A DNA stretch of 64,000 bases. Source: Stentor coeruleus (Eukaryota; Ciliophora; Heterotrichea; Heterotrichida; Stentoridae). Shown in pieces: positions 1-13,800 of this stretch (positions are counted from its first letter, which is position 1; the number at the start of each line of letters is the position of its first letter). The translations under genes and the position numbers were made by a program. The notes under the pieces are model-generated. The model saw only the letters and a list, made by a program, of their open reading frames with translations, searched no databases and was not told the DNA's origin. The stretch is from positions 31,030 to 95,029 of the forward strand of contig MPUH01000146.1 in the NCBI GenBank assembly GCA_001970955.1. Direction: 5' to 3'.

Positions 1-1511
1 AAACTCATTGTTCACCTGAACAGAGAAAAAGTCGTGATTCAGACAAATTCGATCCTCATAAATGCAATCTTGAAATAGATAGCCACAAAATCCCACCAAA
101 AGATAAATCTCAAATAGATCATAAAGAAGGAATCAGTATTGAACTTCATTGTCCTAGCTTATCTAAAAGTAATTCGATAGAAAACACCTTAGAACTCTCT
201 GCCCCAATCCATAAAACAGCATCTGAAAGTAATCTTACACTTCTTGAACCACCATCTCCTGAGAATTTAAATGAAGTAATCAATAATCTAAAACATGAAC
301 TTGAAATGACTCAAAGACAAAATCGACTTCAAATAAAACATCAATTAGAAAATCGTGAGATTTATGAAAAAGAAATAGACAAACTTATAAAAGAAAACAA
401 TGAACTTGAAGTCCTTTTAAACAAATCGTATGAAAAAATTGAAAAGTTAAAAGCTGAAATAAAAAAGCAAAACTTAGAAGTTGGGGAAATTCGCCATAAA
501 AATAGAGAAATTATTTTAAGCACAGATAATGATATTTTATATCTAAAAGAAGAAATTGAGTCTAAAGATAGAGAAATTTTAGAACTTTCTGAACAGTATA
601 AAATATCAGAAGCTACAAAAAAAAGATATGGAGAATCAGCAAAAGAAATCGAAGCGGAGTTTGAAACTTTTAGAAAATCGTATGAGGTTATGAAAAAAGA
701 ATATGATGAATTAAAAAAAAAATACACCCAATTGAAGGATGATTATAGGGATGGGGAACGAAAATTGAAAGAAAAAGATCAGATTATTGATGAGGTTGTG
801 TTGATCAAAAATGAAAATGCTCAGCTTAAAAGTCAATTTGAGGAAGTGGTTAGTAAGCTTAAAGTATGTGAAGAATCATTAAACACAGTGACCCACAATT
901 ATAATAATTCTAGAGTATCATGGAAAGATAGAGAAGTTCATTTAGAAAACACTATAATAAGTTTACGTGAGCAGATAAACACAGAAAAAGATAAAAAAAC
1001 TGTACAAGTAGCTGAGACTGTTAAGTTAAAAAAAGCTTTGACATTAAAGGATTCTGATTCGATTGTGAACTTTTCTAAAGATGAAGTGTTCAGATATTAT
1101 CAAAAATGCATAAAACAAGAAAAAGAGTCTATGGAATTACATACATCAATTGATAAACTTAAAAAAGATGTGGAGTATCTTAAAAACCAATTAAAAGGTA
1201 AAGAAAATATTATTTCAAGGATGTCCACACATGTTACTGGCATTGAGATGTTTGAAACTAAAGCTACTCATTGTAAAGGAATGATAAATAAAATATGTTC
1301 AAGAATAAAAAAACGTGCTTGTTGTAAAAATTGTATGGAAGGACAAAAAACTTATCTTTCAATACCTTGCAACCATATTATATGTGAAGATTGTAAGAAT
1401 GAAATTAAAAAATGCAAAGTTTGTGGAGCTGATGCTATTGAGATGATTGCATTTAAATACTTTGATTTAATTAGAGAATCAATTACAACATTAGAGAGTA
1501 TGATAGAATAG
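1..1511 (+). CDS. Coiled-coil protein with C-terminal RING finger (5' partial)
   Basis: The reading frame is open from the first codon of the window (position 3), so the true start lies to the left; the first ATG inside is at 306 and need not be the start. The N-terminal 100 residues are polar and Ser/Pro-containing. They are followed by about 270 residues of Lys/Glu-rich heptad-like sequence, a long coiled coil. The last 70 residues carry a C3HC4-type RING: CKNC, then IPCNHIICEDC, then CKVC, the compact IAP/RNF-like spacing. RING proteins of this kind usually act as ubiquitin E3 ligases, with the coiled coil for dimerisation or substrate binding; that role is inferred. It ends in TAG. No orthologue is recognised. 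Confidence 0.8.
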   Translation, partial: THCSPEQRKSRDSDKFDPHKCNLEIDSHKIPPKDKSQIDHKEGISIELHCPSLSKSNSIENTLELSAPIHKTASESNLTLLEPPSPENLNEVINNLKHELEMTQRQNRLQIKHQLENREIYEKEIDKLIKENNELEVLLNKSYEKIEKLKAEIKKQNLEVGEIRHKNREIILSTDNDILYLKEEIESKDREILELSEQYKISEATKKRYGESAKEIEAEFETFRKSYEVMKKEYDELKKKYTQLKDDYRDGERKLKEKDQIIDEVVLIKNENAQLKSQFEEVVSKLKVCEESLNTVTHNYNNSRVSWKDREVHLENTIISLREQINTEKDKKTVQVAETVKLKKALTLKDSDSIVNFSKDEVFRYYQKCIKQEKESMELHTSIDKLKKDVEYLKNQLKGKENIISRMSTHVTGIEMFETKATHCKGMINKICSRIKKRACCKNCMEGQKTYLSIPCNHIICEDCKNEIKKCKVCGADAIEMIAFKYFDLIRESITTLESMIE

Positions 1512-1847
1512 AAAAATTATATTTTTAGTTTATTGATGAATAAATCATTTTTAGGAGGATTTAGTTATTGTTTATAATAAAATAAGTATGATATTCTGAT
1601 CTTAAATGATTTTTTTTTCATTTGATTTATATAAAATCTCTTATTTTCATAATTAGAGAAAATCACTAAAACCTAATGAAATATTTCATCTATTTTAGTA
1701 TCAATTATTTGATTCTATATAAACTTAAAATCTATTTTAAAAATATTATCATAACATAAGATAATTAATAGTTTATAAATACTTAAGCCTTCCTCAGATA
1801 ATTATCATTATAATATCTTTAAAACATCAAAAGACATTTGAATATAA
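1512..1847. other. Intergenic spacer, no gene seen
   Basis: About 340 bp of AT-rich sequence between the RING gene and the dynein start. The first part is G/T-biased and the part before the dynein ATG is A/C-biased, as in the other spacers of this window. It presumably contains the RING gene 3' end and the dynein promoter. No motif is recognised. Confidence 0.5.
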
Positions 1848-4800
1848 ATGTCAGAAGATTTGAGAAGACAATTAGCTAAAAGACTTGATGCTAAAAGAAA
1901 AGCAGGGTCTGAAAAAGAACAGTCATCGATGATTGCTGCAATTCCAAAGTTAAAAAACAAAATTTTACTACCAAACATGAGTTTTGTTCAAAGTGTATCT
2001 TCAGGAACACTTCCAAAACCTAAGAAACTTAAGCCGATAACAAATTTTTTAAAAACAAGCCAAGCTTTTATCCCACAAAATAAAATCCCAGAATCTGATG
2101 AGGTATTGCCTATTCAAAGCACTCAGAAAATAAAGCTCCTTCCTCCAATATCTATACCGAAAATTAAAAAACCTCATTATCATGGAGATGGAAAGCTTAT
2201 AGAAGAGAAAAAAAATATCAAACCACACAAACCATATGAATTAATACAGGTTATAAAAAATGACCCTGAGTTAGTCGGCGATTTTTGGTACTGTAATCGA
2301 ATTGGTGATGCATATGATTTCCAATTAGTTCCATTCAGCAAAAAAAATGAAGAATACCTAACAATAAGTTCTCGTGGCATAACACATTTCACACCAAGCG
2401 GGGCATATTTTCTCTCACTAGAAGAATGGGAGCGCGAATACAAACTATATCAGCGACTAAAAGAAATAGATTTTTTCAAACAATATAAAAAGTGGAAAAA
2501 TTTTAGCTTATGGAAAAACCTTCGAAGGAAAAAAATGATGGATGAACGGGGGAAATTTTTACAATCCGAACTGTTTATCTTAGATGAAAAGCTAAGAACA
2601 CCAATTTTGAGCCTACGTGAAAAAATATGGGATATGTTTAGGTTTGATTTTTTCGATCTTACCTGCGATAAAGTACGAACCATAGAAGGTTTTATAAACG
2701 ATCAGGAAAAACGAAGGAAATATTGTACTCAAAACCTTGATATTTTACAGAAAAAAATCAAAAGCGATATTTCCACATCATGTAGAAACTCCTTAGAAGC
2801 TTTTAGAAATGAGAGCAAGAATACAAATGATGATGGTAATAAAAAACCCCAAGATGATGAAGAAAACCAATTAATAACAGGAGATTTCAATAACAAAATA
2901 ATGCCTTTTACACAAGATGCTATAATTCGTACTCATTACAAACGGCTTATAAAATTCATCAGATTTTGTGACTATCAGATTATTGATGCAAAAATCAATC
3001 TATGTCATCAAATGCATATAAAAATCAAAAGTACTTTAGGTTTGAGTAATACAGATAAAGATAAAAAATTAACTCGAAGAAAAAGCCAACCACTTTTTAT
3101 TATAAAATGTTACTTTAAAGACCATATTTTATGTTTTGATCCTACATGTGATAATATAAAAAATATGATATATGATACAACTGTAAAAGGGTTAGAAATT
3201 TTACTTAACAATTATATGTTAGCGAATTCTTCAGAATTCATAGAATATCATAATGATGATAGTGAAGGGTTGATTATAGAGGAGGAGTTTGATTTATTGC
3301 AAATGATGATTAATGATGAAATTATAAAACAGGCACATAATGATATTAAGAATAATATTGAATTATCGTTTTCTAAAATGAATAGACAGGCACAAGGTTT
3401 AAAACCATATGTTGATGTTTATTATAAAAATTTGAATATTAGGGTTGAAGAATTGGAAGGTGAAGATATTGAAGAGATTAAAAAGGTTATCATCGAATAC
3501 AAAAGACAAGAAGAGGATTTTAATGAACTTAAAGAAATCCAAGATATTGGGATTTTTCAACTTAATATCGAAGACTTAAAAAACACTATTTTACCCTCAC
3601 CAACTGAATGCTTGAATAAAATTAATTTATTCCTCCCAGAAGTCGCTTTTGAATCTGCTACAAAACTTACTACAATTCTTATTGAAGCAAATAGAAACCT
3701 TAAAGGTAATCCTCGTAAAGTTGATGATTATGTGTATATTCTTAAAAATGTCAGGGATATCGAATGCCAATTTCAAGATTTAACAAATAAAGTAAATGAT
3801 TTAAAAGATTTAATGCAACTTCTTGAGATTTTTTGTATACCATATGATGATAATTTAAAAAGAAAATACAATGAAACATTATCAGCTTTAGATTCTTTAA
3901 AACAAAGATTACAATCATTTTATGAAAGAGCAGAAAATGATAAAATAAGGTTTACTAGAGAACTTAGAGAAAAAATTATAAATGTTGATAAAAGGGCTGT
4001 TGAGCTTAAAGAGAAACTTAAAGATGAAAGATTAGCTAATAAGGATTCTCTTGCTAGTGAGATGATACAGATAATGAATAATTATGGGGAAAAAGTTGAT
4101 ATACTTATAGCTGATGCAAAAGCTTTTAATGATTATCAGCAGGAATTAGAGATTGAACCTAAGAATTTTGTATTAGTATATGAAGTACAAAAAGATTTTC
4201 AAAGGAAGTATGATATGTGGAGAGCTCTTTATGAATGGCAAATAAAAGTATTGAATTGGAACGACACAGCTTTTAGTGTGATCGATGTTGAAAAAATCAG
4301 CAAAGAAGTAGATATGTATTATAGAATCGCAAAAAAAAGTATGATTCTTGAAGAACAGGGAAATTTTGTCCCTCAAACACTAAAAGCTAAAGTGGAAATG
4401 CTAAAAGATACAATGCCTGTAGTTGTTGACCTACGATGCAAAAGTTTAAAAGATCGGCACTGGAAAGATATAAGACAAGAACTTAAACTTGAAAACAACA
4501 TCCACGACCCGAAGTTTACATTAAAAAAACTTTTAGATTTAAAAGTTAACAGCATTAAAGACAAAATTGCAGAAATTGCTTTAAGGGCTAGAAAAGAAGA
4601 AGAAATCGAAAGGCAACTTGACATGATAGAAGAATCATGGAAAGAAGTTTATCTTGATGTCAAATACGACAAAAATGAAGATTATCATATATTGCAATCA
4701 ATAGATGAAATAATATCAAAACTTGAAGATACTCAAGTCACATTAACAACTTTACTTACAAACAGATTTTTAGGTCCATTATTTGATCGTGTTGATACCT

Positions 4801-7800
4801 GTAGTAAAAAATTCAAACTTTTCGCTTTGACCTTTGACGAGTGGCTTATGTGTCAAAAACAATGGGGAGAGCTTAGTAAAATTTTCCGTTGTAGCGACAT
4901 AGCAAAAAAACTCAAAGACAAAAACAAGAAATTCCAACAAATCGACATACAATTTAGAGAAAAAATGAAAGCTACATCTTATCATAGTCATGCTTTAACA
5001 ACATGTACAAAAGATGGCCTTCTTAGAACTTTACAAGATTGGAACCGATCATTGGAAAAACTTCAAAAAACCTTAGAAGACTATTTAGATAAACAAAGAA
5101 CTCAATTCGCTAGATTTTTTTTCTTATCAAATGATGAGCTTCTTTTAATCTTATCAAATTCACAAAGTAGTAGACTTATCCAACCTCATTTAAAAAACAT
5201 GTTTGAAGGGATTTATGAGCTTGAATTTGATGAAGAAAAAAGTGATAGTATTTTAGCAATAGTCTCAGCAGAAAAAGAAAAAGTTGATATAGCAAAAGGG
5301 ACAAAGGCTAAAGGGAATATTGAAGATTGGCTTAGGAATTTAGAACAAGCTATGCATGTAGCTTTGAAACATAAAATGGCTGAAGCGAATTCTTCAAGTA
5401 CAGATATGAGTAGAAAAGAACTTATAATAACATTTCCAAGCCAAGTATCTTTAACAGTATGCATGATCATGTGGGTAAATTCTACTGAAGAAGCTTTAAG
5501 TAATCGTGATATGGCCCTTGAAAACCTTGGGGATTTATTTGAAACAACAAATAATTATTTAGATGATTTAAGCCAAATTATAAGAGAAAAACTATCTCCA
5601 CATATAAGAAGAAGAGTTGTTTCTCTTGTAACACAAGATGTACATAATAGGGATACTCTTGAATGGTTAAAAGATGAAGAAGTTTCTAATGTAAATGATT
5701 TTAAATGGCAACAGCAATTAAGATATTATTGGAATATATCTGGAGATAACTGTTTGATAAAACAAGTAAATTCTGTTTTCCCATATGGATATGAGTTTTT
5801 AGGAGCTACAACAAGATTAGTTATAACAGGTTTAACTGATAGATGCTGGATGACTATTACTGGAGCACTTAAATTAAATCTTGGTGCTGCACCAGCAGGA
5901 CCTGCAGGTACTGGGAAGACAGAGTCAATAAAAGATTTAGCTAAAGCTATGGGAAGATATTGTGTTGTGTTTAATTGTTCGGAACAAATAACATATACTA
6001 TGATGGAAAAACTTTTTATGGGATTGTGTTTTACAGGATCATGGTCATGTTTAGATGAGTTCAATCGTATTGATATTGAAGTTCTATCTGTAATAGCTCA
6101 ACAATTAAGAGTAATAAAACATGCTAAAGATGAAGAAAAACAAGAGTTTTTTTTTGAAGATAAAAAAACCCAGTTGAGTTTAACGATGGGGGTTTTTATA
6201 ACAATGAACCCTAATTATGTTGGCCGTACTGAACTTCCTGATAATTTAAAAGTATTGTTTCGTCCAATATCAATGATGGTCCCTGATTATACACTTATAG
6301 CAGAAGTTATGCTTTATGCAGAAGGTTTTTCAAGTGCTAAGGAACTATCTTTAAAAATGACTAAACTTTATAAATTAGCATCAGAACAATTATCTCAACA
6401 AGACCATTACGACTTTGGTATGCGAGCAGTAAAAAGTGTTTTAAACATGGCCGGTTCATTAAAACGTAAAGAACAAAATATGAGTGAAGATGTTATTCTT
6501 ATAAGAGCTATGAAAGATTCTAATGTACCAAAATTCCTCAAAGAAGACCTTATATTATTCAATGCTATCGTCAATGATCTTTTCCCAACTTCTGGAGTTA
6601 TAAAACCTGATTATGGAGAATTAGAATCTTGTTTACGTGATTGTATAGCCCAAGAAAAACTTAAACCTATAGAAAATTTCATATATAAAGTTATACAATT
6701 ATATGAAACTATGGAAGTTAGATTTGGGGTTATGATTGTTGGGCCGGCAACAGCCGGTAAGTCGACATGTTACAAAATTTTAGCTTCAACAATGACTGAA
6801 CTCAGGAATAACAAATCAAAAAACCTTAGTTTCCAGAAAGTTCAATATCAAGTTATAAACCCAAAATCAGTATTAATGGGAGAATTATATGGAGAATATA
6901 ATGATATAACTCAAGATTGGAAAGATGGTCTTGCTAGTTTTATAATCAGAGAATTTAGTAAAAAAGATGATTCTACAAAAAGATGGGTAGTTTTTGATGG
7001 ACCTGTAGATTCTTTATGGGTTGAGAATATGAATACAGTGCTTGATGATAATATGATGTTATGTCTTGCTAATCAAGAAAGGATAAAATTAAAACCTGAA
7101 ATGAGGATGTTGTTTGAAGTTGGGGATTTAGCAAGTGCATCTCCAGCAACTGTATCTAGATGTGGGATGTTGTATATGAATATAGAATCAGTTGGATGGA
7201 AACCAATACTTGATATTTATATGGAAAAATACACTTTGGAATGGAATGAAAAAAATGTTGAGTATCTTAATTTGCTTATAAATAATTACTTTGCCATGTG
7301 TATGAAGATATTAAGAAAAGGGCTTTTTGAACCTATACCAACAACAGATAATAGCGTTGTTATAAGTTTTTGTAATTTATTCAGAGCTTTGACCCTACCT
7401 GAAGTGTGCCCAAGACTTAACGACAATTTTGATTACTTTAAAAAATTCCTTGATAAAATTTTTGTTTTTTGTCTTACCTGGGGTATTGGAGGGAGTTTAG
7501 ATTATGCAAGCCAGGTGCGTTTTGATCAATCAATATCATCAATATTAGGTGTTGATTTACCAAGAGGGTCGCTATATGAGTCATTTGTAAACCATTACAA
7601 AATCGGTGGCGAGTATAAATTTTGGGATAGTCTAATGCCTGAATTTAAATACAATCACAAATTGAGTTTTTATCAATTACTAGTCCCTACAATAGACACA
7701 ATACGTTTTGAGCAGTTATTAAAATACTCTATTTCTGTACAGAAACCAATGTTTATAACAGGAAATACAGGGGTAGGGAAATCTGTTATAATTTACAATA

Positions 7801-10800
7801 GCCTTATGGGACTTAGAGATACATCCAAAATCAGCCCATTTTTCTTAACTTTTTCAGCACAAACAACCTCGTCTGAAACACAAAATTCTATAGTTTCTAA
7901 GTTAAACCCTATAAAAAAAGGTATCCTAGGAGGTCATGGGAGTAATAAAATCGCCCTTTTAATAGATGATGTAAACATGCCTAGGGCGGAAAAATATGGA
8001 GCTCAACCAGCAATTGAACTTTTAAGACATTATTGTGACCATGGATGTATTTATGATAGAGAAAAAAAAATACCTATGAAAATAATTGACACAACACTTA
8101 TTTGTTGTGCTGCTCCACCAGGTGGTGGGCGAACTGCTTTAACACAAAGATTTACAAGACATTTTCATATATTAGTAATACCTGATACTAGTGAAGAAAG
8201 TATGACACTTATTTTTAGAACAATTATTGATGGGTTTTTTTCTTATGGCTTTAAACAAGAAATACAAAATATGGCTACACAAGTTGTCATGGCTTCTATA
8301 TATTTGTATCAAGGATTAAAATCAGAACTTCTTCCAACACCTTCAAAAAGCCATTATCTTTTTAATCTAAGAGATTTATCAAAGGTATTTCAAGGTATAC
8401 TTATGGCTAAACCTTTGAATTTGATAAATCCTGATAATTTGATAAAAATGTGGATACATGAAGTTATGAGAGTTTTTTATGATAGGTTGACTAATAAAAG
8501 TGATAAAGATTGGATTGCTGATGTTATTATAAGATTGATACTACAACAGTTTAAAATGTCAGTAACTAAAGAAGAGGTTTTTGAAGGAAACCCGATATTG
8601 TTTGTTGATTTTTTAAAAGGAGATCAGGATATGGAAGATAGGGAATATGTTGAGGTTAGGGATTATAACATGCTTGTCAAAAGGATTTATGAGTTTTTAG
8701 AAGATTATAATTCACATAATACAAAAAGTATGGAACTTGTATTTTTTAATGATGCAGTACATCATTTGTCTAGAATCTGTAGAATACTTAGACAACAAAG
8801 AGGTAATTGTATGCTTATAGGTGTTGGTGGCTGTGGTAAACAATCTTTATCTCGTCTAGCTTCATTTATATGTCATTGCGATTTATTTCAAATACAAGTT
8901 ACTAAAGATTATAGACATACTACATTCAGAGAAGATATAAAAAAACTCTATCTTTCTTCAGGAGGATTAGATCCAAAAACTAACCTTTTTTTAATAACAG
9001 ATACACAAATAACAAATGAATCATTCTTAGAAGATATTAATAATATCCTAAACTCTGGGGAAGTACCTAATCTTTTTACTAAAGAAGAAATAGAAAATAT
9101 AGAAACAGAACTTCGACCTGTTGCTGAGAAAGAAAAATCTTCAGACAATGTTTTTAATTTTTTCATACAAAAAGTTAGATCAAATTTACATATAATTTTA
9201 TGTATGAGTCCTATTGGAGATATGCTAAGAATACGTATGAGAATGTTTCCTTCACTTGTAAATTGTTGTACTATAGATTGGGTTGATCCTTGGCCAACAG
9301 ATGCATTATTAAGTGTTAGTAGAAATAAATTAGCGGATTTGCCTTTGAATATGATGTTAAGATCAGATGCACAAAAGAGTAGAGAATTGTTAAGCCAATT
9401 ATGTGTTTATGTACATCAAAGTGTTAATGAAATTTCTGAAGAGTTTAGTCAAGTTCTTAGTCGTAAAGTATATATAACCCCAAAAAGCTATCTTGATATG
9501 ATATCATGCTATATGAAAATTCTTCAAGAAAAACAAGATGAGTTCAATTCATCACGTAATCGCTACAAACTAGGTGTTGAACAGTTAGTCAAAACAAACA
9601 AAGAAGTTGCTGAGATGGAAAAAATTCTAATAAACCTTGGGCCAGTGTTGGAAAAAAAGAAAAAAGAAAGTGAGGAACTTGCAAAAATCGTTGAAACCGA
9701 CACAATCGAAGCTAACAAAGTTAAAGAAATCGTCGAGGAAGAAGAAAAAGAAGTTAACGCCAAAGCTCAGGAAATCAAAATAATCCAAGAAGATGCTGAG
9801 AATGATCTTCGTGAAGCGTTACCAATCCTTGATGGTGCGGTTAAAGCTCTCCAAAACATCGATCGTAAACAAATTGTTGAAATCCGTACATTTACCGCTC
9901 CACCTGAACTTGTTGTATACACCTTAGAATCTATCGCAATCTTAATGGAAACTCCAACAAATATGGATGCAATAAAAAAACTTCTACAAAATAATTTCTT
10001 AGAAAGCCTATTAAATTTCCCAAGAGATAACATAAAACCAACAACCTTAAGAAAACTTCGAAGTAAAATCAGTACAAACCCCAACTTTACCCCAGAAAAA
10101 GTAGAAGTTCAAAACATAGCTTCAAAAAGTTTATGTCAATGGGTTTATGCTATAGAAAACTATGCAAAAATCTCTAAAGAAGTTGAACCAAAGAAAAAAA
10201 GACTTGAAGAAATGAACAAAGCCTTAAGTGAAGCTATGGCAAGTCTAAGACAAACCCAAGACCGTTTAGCAGTTGAGCTAGATAAAGTAAAATCATTAGA
10301 AAATCAATTAAAAGCTGTGATTGAAGAAACAAATAGACTTGATAATGAAATCCAAAAGACAAATATACGTTTAGCTAGAGCATCAGTACTTACTGAAGGG
10401 CTTAAAGATGAGCATAAACGTTGGGTGATTGCTTTAGAAAAACTTTCAGAACAAATTGCCCATATACTTGGAAATACATTTATCGCATCAGCAAGTGTTA
10501 GTTATTATGGACCATTTACTGGGATTTATAGATCAAAACTTGTTAATATGTGGATAAATAAATGTATTGAATTAGGGATAACAGTAAGCCCATGTTATGA
10601 TCTTCAAGAAGTATTAGGTGATCCTATAATAATAAGAGAATGGAATATATGTTCATTACCTTATGATTCAATATCAATAAATAACGCAATAATTATTACA
10701 AGAAGTGAAAGATATCCATTAATGATTGATCCACAAGAACAAGCTAATAAATGGATAAAAAAAATGGAAGAAGAAAATATGTTGAAAGTTGTCAGACAAA

Positions 10801-13800
10801 GTGATAAGGATTTCAGTAGATTGCTAGAATTATCTTTACGTGAAGGATATCCTATGCTTATAGAAGATATTGGGGAAACTTTAAACCCTATATTAGACCC
10901 TGTTTTAAATAAAAATTTCATAGAACAGTTCCCTGGAAGATTTACTTTAAGAATGGGCGAGATGGAGATTGATTATGATAATAGATTTAAGCTGTATATG
11001 ACAAGTAAACTACCAAATCCTCATTATTTACCTGATGTTTCTATAAAAGTTACCCTTATAAACTTTACAGTTACAATGCAAGGACTTGAAGAACAATTGT
11101 TAGGAGATGTTGTTAGAAAAGAAGAACCTAAAATTGAAGCGGAACAAAACAGGTTGGTTAAGGAAATATCAGAAGGACAGAAAGAACTTCAAGCTATAGA
11201 AAAATCAATACTCTTATCCTTATCGTCTAATGAAGGGAATATTTTAGATGATGCGATGCTTATTGCTAATTTGGATTACTCTAAAAAACAGTCAGATGTT
11301 ATAAATAAAAGGATGATAAATTCAGAAAAAACCAAACAGGAAAACCAAATTGCTAGAGAAAAGTATAAAAGTGTTGCAAGAAGAGGGTCGATATTATATT
11401 TTGTCATAGCGGATTTATCAGGAATAGACCCAATGTACCAGTTTTCCTTAAACTATTTTTCGAAACTGTTTAATATTATATTAACTAACACTCAACAAAC
11501 TAAAACATTACAAGAAAGAATTGATTTATTAGAAAAATCAGTAACTGAAGTTGTTTATGCTAATGTTTGTAGAGGGCTTTTTAATTCCCACAAGTTGATA
11601 TTTAGTTTTTTAATATCAGTACAAGTGCTTAAAGACAAAGGTTTTATAAATGAGTTCGAATTAAGGTTTTTACTTCAAGGTCCCAATTTGGTTTCATTTA
11701 AAAAATCTATAAACCCCAGTCCAGATACTTTTTCAGAAAAAACCTGGAACTCTATATCATATCTACAAAACACATGCAATATTTTTATAGAACCCCCTTT
11801 AGCTGAGGAAATATCAAACAATCTTCTACCTTGGAAAATTTTTGCATCAAGTAAAGAGCCACATTTACATAACCTCCCTGAACCTTTTACAAACATATCA
11901 TTATTTCATAAACTTATGCTTATAAAAGCATTTCGTGAAGAAAAACTCATATACTCAATAACACATTTTATAAAAAAAACCCTTGGGGAAAAGTATGTGA
12001 AAATCCCCCCAGTGACAATGGAAGAAGTATATTCTGAAACTACAAAACGCACACCTATAATTTTTATATTAAGTCAAGGAGCTGATCCTATGAATATGAT
12101 CCAAAGACTTGCTGTTGATAAAAAATGTTCAGATCGTGTAGATGCTATATCTTTAGGTAAAGGGCAAGAAGAAAGAGCTAAAAGGACAATAGAACGTGGA
12201 TATAGGGAAGGTAAATGGGTTATACTTCAAAATTGTCATTTAGCTAAATCATGGATGACAGAATTAGATAAGTTTATTGAGAATTTCGAAGACCCAAAAA
12301 ACAACATGCATGAAGATTTTAGGCTTTTTTTAACCTCAATGCCATGTAGTTACTTCCCAATTCCAGTTTTACAAAATGGAGTCAAACTTACTATTGAACC
12401 AGCTAAAGGTATACAAGCTAATTTATTAAGATCACTTAATTCTATTAATGATGATAAATTCGACCAATCAACCCATCCTGAAAACTGGCAAAAGATATTT
12501 TTTTCACTTTATATTTTCCATGCTGTTGTTCAAGAAAGAAGGAAATTCGGTTCTTTAGGATGGAATATTCTTTATGAGTTTAATGAAAGTGATCTTGATA
12601 CTTCTATAAAAACTGTTGAGAATTTTTTATTAGAACAAGAAAATGTGCCTTGGGAAGCTATTCGTTTTGTTATTGGGGAGATAAATTATGGTGGTAGGGT
12701 TACTGATGATTTAGATAGAAGATGCTTGAGTTGTATATTAAATTGTTTTATAACCCCTGAAGTCCTTGGAGGAAATTATCATTTTTTAGATAGTTCTGAT
12801 TATTATATACCAGAAATACTTAGTTTGGGATCTATGAAAAATTATGCTAGTGGGTTACCATTAGCAGATGGTCCTGAGATTTTTGGTATGCATGAAAACG
12901 CGAATATTGCTTATGAGAAAAATGAAAGTTTGCTTATTTTAAGTATCGCCTTGTCTATACAGCCAAAAGAAAAAGGTATAACAGCCTTAGGGAAAAGCCC
13001 AGACCAAATTGTAGATGAACTTGCTAGTAGATTTTTAGAAGACCTGCCTGTATTACTTATGAAATCTGAAGAAAAAGTGCCGATTTTTACTGAAGACATA
13101 AATGGGCTTATGGATGCAATGGCAACTTTTCTCAGTCAAGAAATGGAAAGATTCAACCGACTTCTGGGAAAAATCAAAACCAGTTTAGAAGATATAAAAA
13201 AAGCTATAAAAGGTTTAGGACTTATGACTAATGATTTAGACAAAATGTATACTAGTTTAAATGAAAATCGAGTTCCAAACATATGGACAAAAGTTGCATA
13301 TCCTTCATTAAAACCTTTATCATCATGGTTTTTAGATTTACGTGAAAGGATAAAATTTATACGTGAATGGCTTTTTATAGGAAAACCTAAAGCTTATTGG
13401 CTTAATGCATTTTTTTTCCCACAAGGTTTTCTTACTGCAGTTCTTCAAGCTTTTTCTAGAGAACATTTGATTCCTATAGATAGTTTATGTTTTTTTTATG
13501 AGTTTCAAATTATAGGAAATTATTTGGAAGTTGAAGAAAGACCTGATGAAGGGGTTTTAATATATGGACTTTATATGGAAGGGTGTAGATGGGATTTTGA
13601 TGTTATGCAATTAGAAGATTCAAGACCTGGAGAAATGTTTTCTGTTGCACCTTTGATACTTTTTGTCCCGTCTGAGAAAGGATCAAATGAACCTGAACCT
13701 GATGATTATTTTTCTATGCCGGTGTATAAAACTTCACAACGTGCTGGGATTTTGTCGACAACTGGACATTCGACGAATTATATTGTGTCGATTGATGCAC